The notes beneath the pieces are model-generated. The model saw only the letters and a list, made by a program, of their open reading frames with translations, searched no databases and was not told the origin of the DNA. The position numbers were made by a program, and so were the translations under genes. 64,000 bases of DNA from NCBI GenBank assembly GCA_031308135.1, contig JAHLJT010008756.1, positions 75,313,397-75,377,396 of the forward strand. The letters run 5' to 3'. Source of the DNA: Acheta domesticus (lineage: Eukaryota; Arthropoda; Insecta; Orthoptera; Gryllidae). Positions 63,630 through 64,000 of the stretch are shown piece by piece; the stretch's first letter is position 1; each line of letters opens with the position of its first letter.

Positions 63630-64000
63630 AGGTAAATTACATCGTGGGAGGTTATGTTGTTTCCCGCTGGATGATGAGATCCGGCGCGGAACTACACATC
63701 GGATTTCCCCTTTAGGTATCTCCTCGCATCCGGGCAGGTCCCCAGCCAAAACAGCTCTAGTCTCCCGACCAGGCTCCCGACAAGGGTGGTAGTGTAGTGC
63801 ATGTAAATGTAAATGTGTGACTAAGGGGACAGAAATGACAAGGAAGAAAAAAGATCGCGCGCGGTCCGTTACCCGTGTGATATGGTACTGCTCCCGCATT
63901 CACCTGGTATTTACCGGAGAAACCAAAGAAGACCACGGAGCAAGAGGAGCCGGCCGCAAGAATTCTCCTCCAGACAGCAGCTTCTACTTATCTACGCATC
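63630..64000 (-). mobile_element. SINE-A copy P, running off the window
   Basis: Minus-strand copy: GATGAGATCCGGCGCGGAAC (about 63673) in the 3' half, CTCCCGACCAGGCTCCCGAC (about 63762), GATCGCGCGCGGTCCGT (about 63852) and AGAATTCTCCTCCAGACAGC (about 63959) in the 5' body. The head would lie past 64000. The GCGCCCGG tail is not seen. Confidence 0.85.

Noticed and set aside
1..64000. CRISPR arrays, operons or prokaryotic ribosome binding sites
   Set aside because: Repeats are dispersed retroposons and microsatellites; no regularly spaced short repeats and no coding density of the prokaryotic kind exist.

Overview
The window looks like a gene-poor stretch of a large, repeat-rich animal genome, most likely an arthropod and perhaps an insect. 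Three things point this way: several families of short retroposons with pol III-type heads (tRNA-like, and one 5S rRNA-like), a CR1/L2-type LINE, and AT-rich background broken by small CpG-rich islands. There are no operons and no long ORF outside a transposon. The species cannot be fixed from the sequence alone. I find no host protein-coding gene that I can support. The only convincing protein is the reverse transcriptase of a 5'-truncated LINE at 54,432-56,174. A second, frameshifted copy lies on the minus strand at 62,018-62,905.

The dominant component is one tRNA-headed SINE, called SINE-A here. It has about 17 copies or fragments, roughly one per 4 kb. The reference copy is 27,246-27,726 (minus strand, 481 bp), with A and B boxes, a long body, a GCGCCCGG-containing 3' end and an AATC-repeat tail. 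Two other tRNA-headed SINEs occur: SINE-B at about 11,998-12,250 and 43,257-43,538, and SINE-C at 13,723-14,065. A 5S rRNA-derived element with a GACAA-repeat tail lies at 9,383-9,571. Nesting gives relative ages: a MITE sits in SINE-A at 371-604, SINE-C sits in SINE-A at 13,723, and SINE-A sits in SINE-A at 27,246, the last with a perfect 12-bp target duplication.

Non-autonomous DNA-transposon candidates are a TTAA-flanked MITE (14,334-14,517), a hAT-like element with CAGGGCTCGG-type ends (20,468-21,090), a 473-bp foldback element (6,839-7,311), a palindromic 109-bp element (24,601-24,709), and a two-copy family at 51,291-51,590 and 59,130-59,318. A possible solo LTR on the minus strand lies at 40,638-41,155.

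GC-rich islands are of two kinds. Some are minisatellite or purine-rich tracts (34,480-34,885, 36,985-37,200, 37,740-38,150, 44,870-45,260, 46,960-47,165, 61,745-61,985, 63,415-63,600). Others are non-repetitive CpG islands with homeodomain-type TAAT cores or CCAAT/GC boxes (4,905-5,175, 17,010-17,290, 19,980-20,245, 34,990-35,310, 53,655-53,935, 58,560-58,920) and are the best candidates for regulatory DNA. A perfect recursive-splice-type junction at 10,525-10,543, followed by a 46-nt open microexon candidate, hints that part of the window may be a long plus-strand intron. The rest is AT-rich sequence in which I see no gene.
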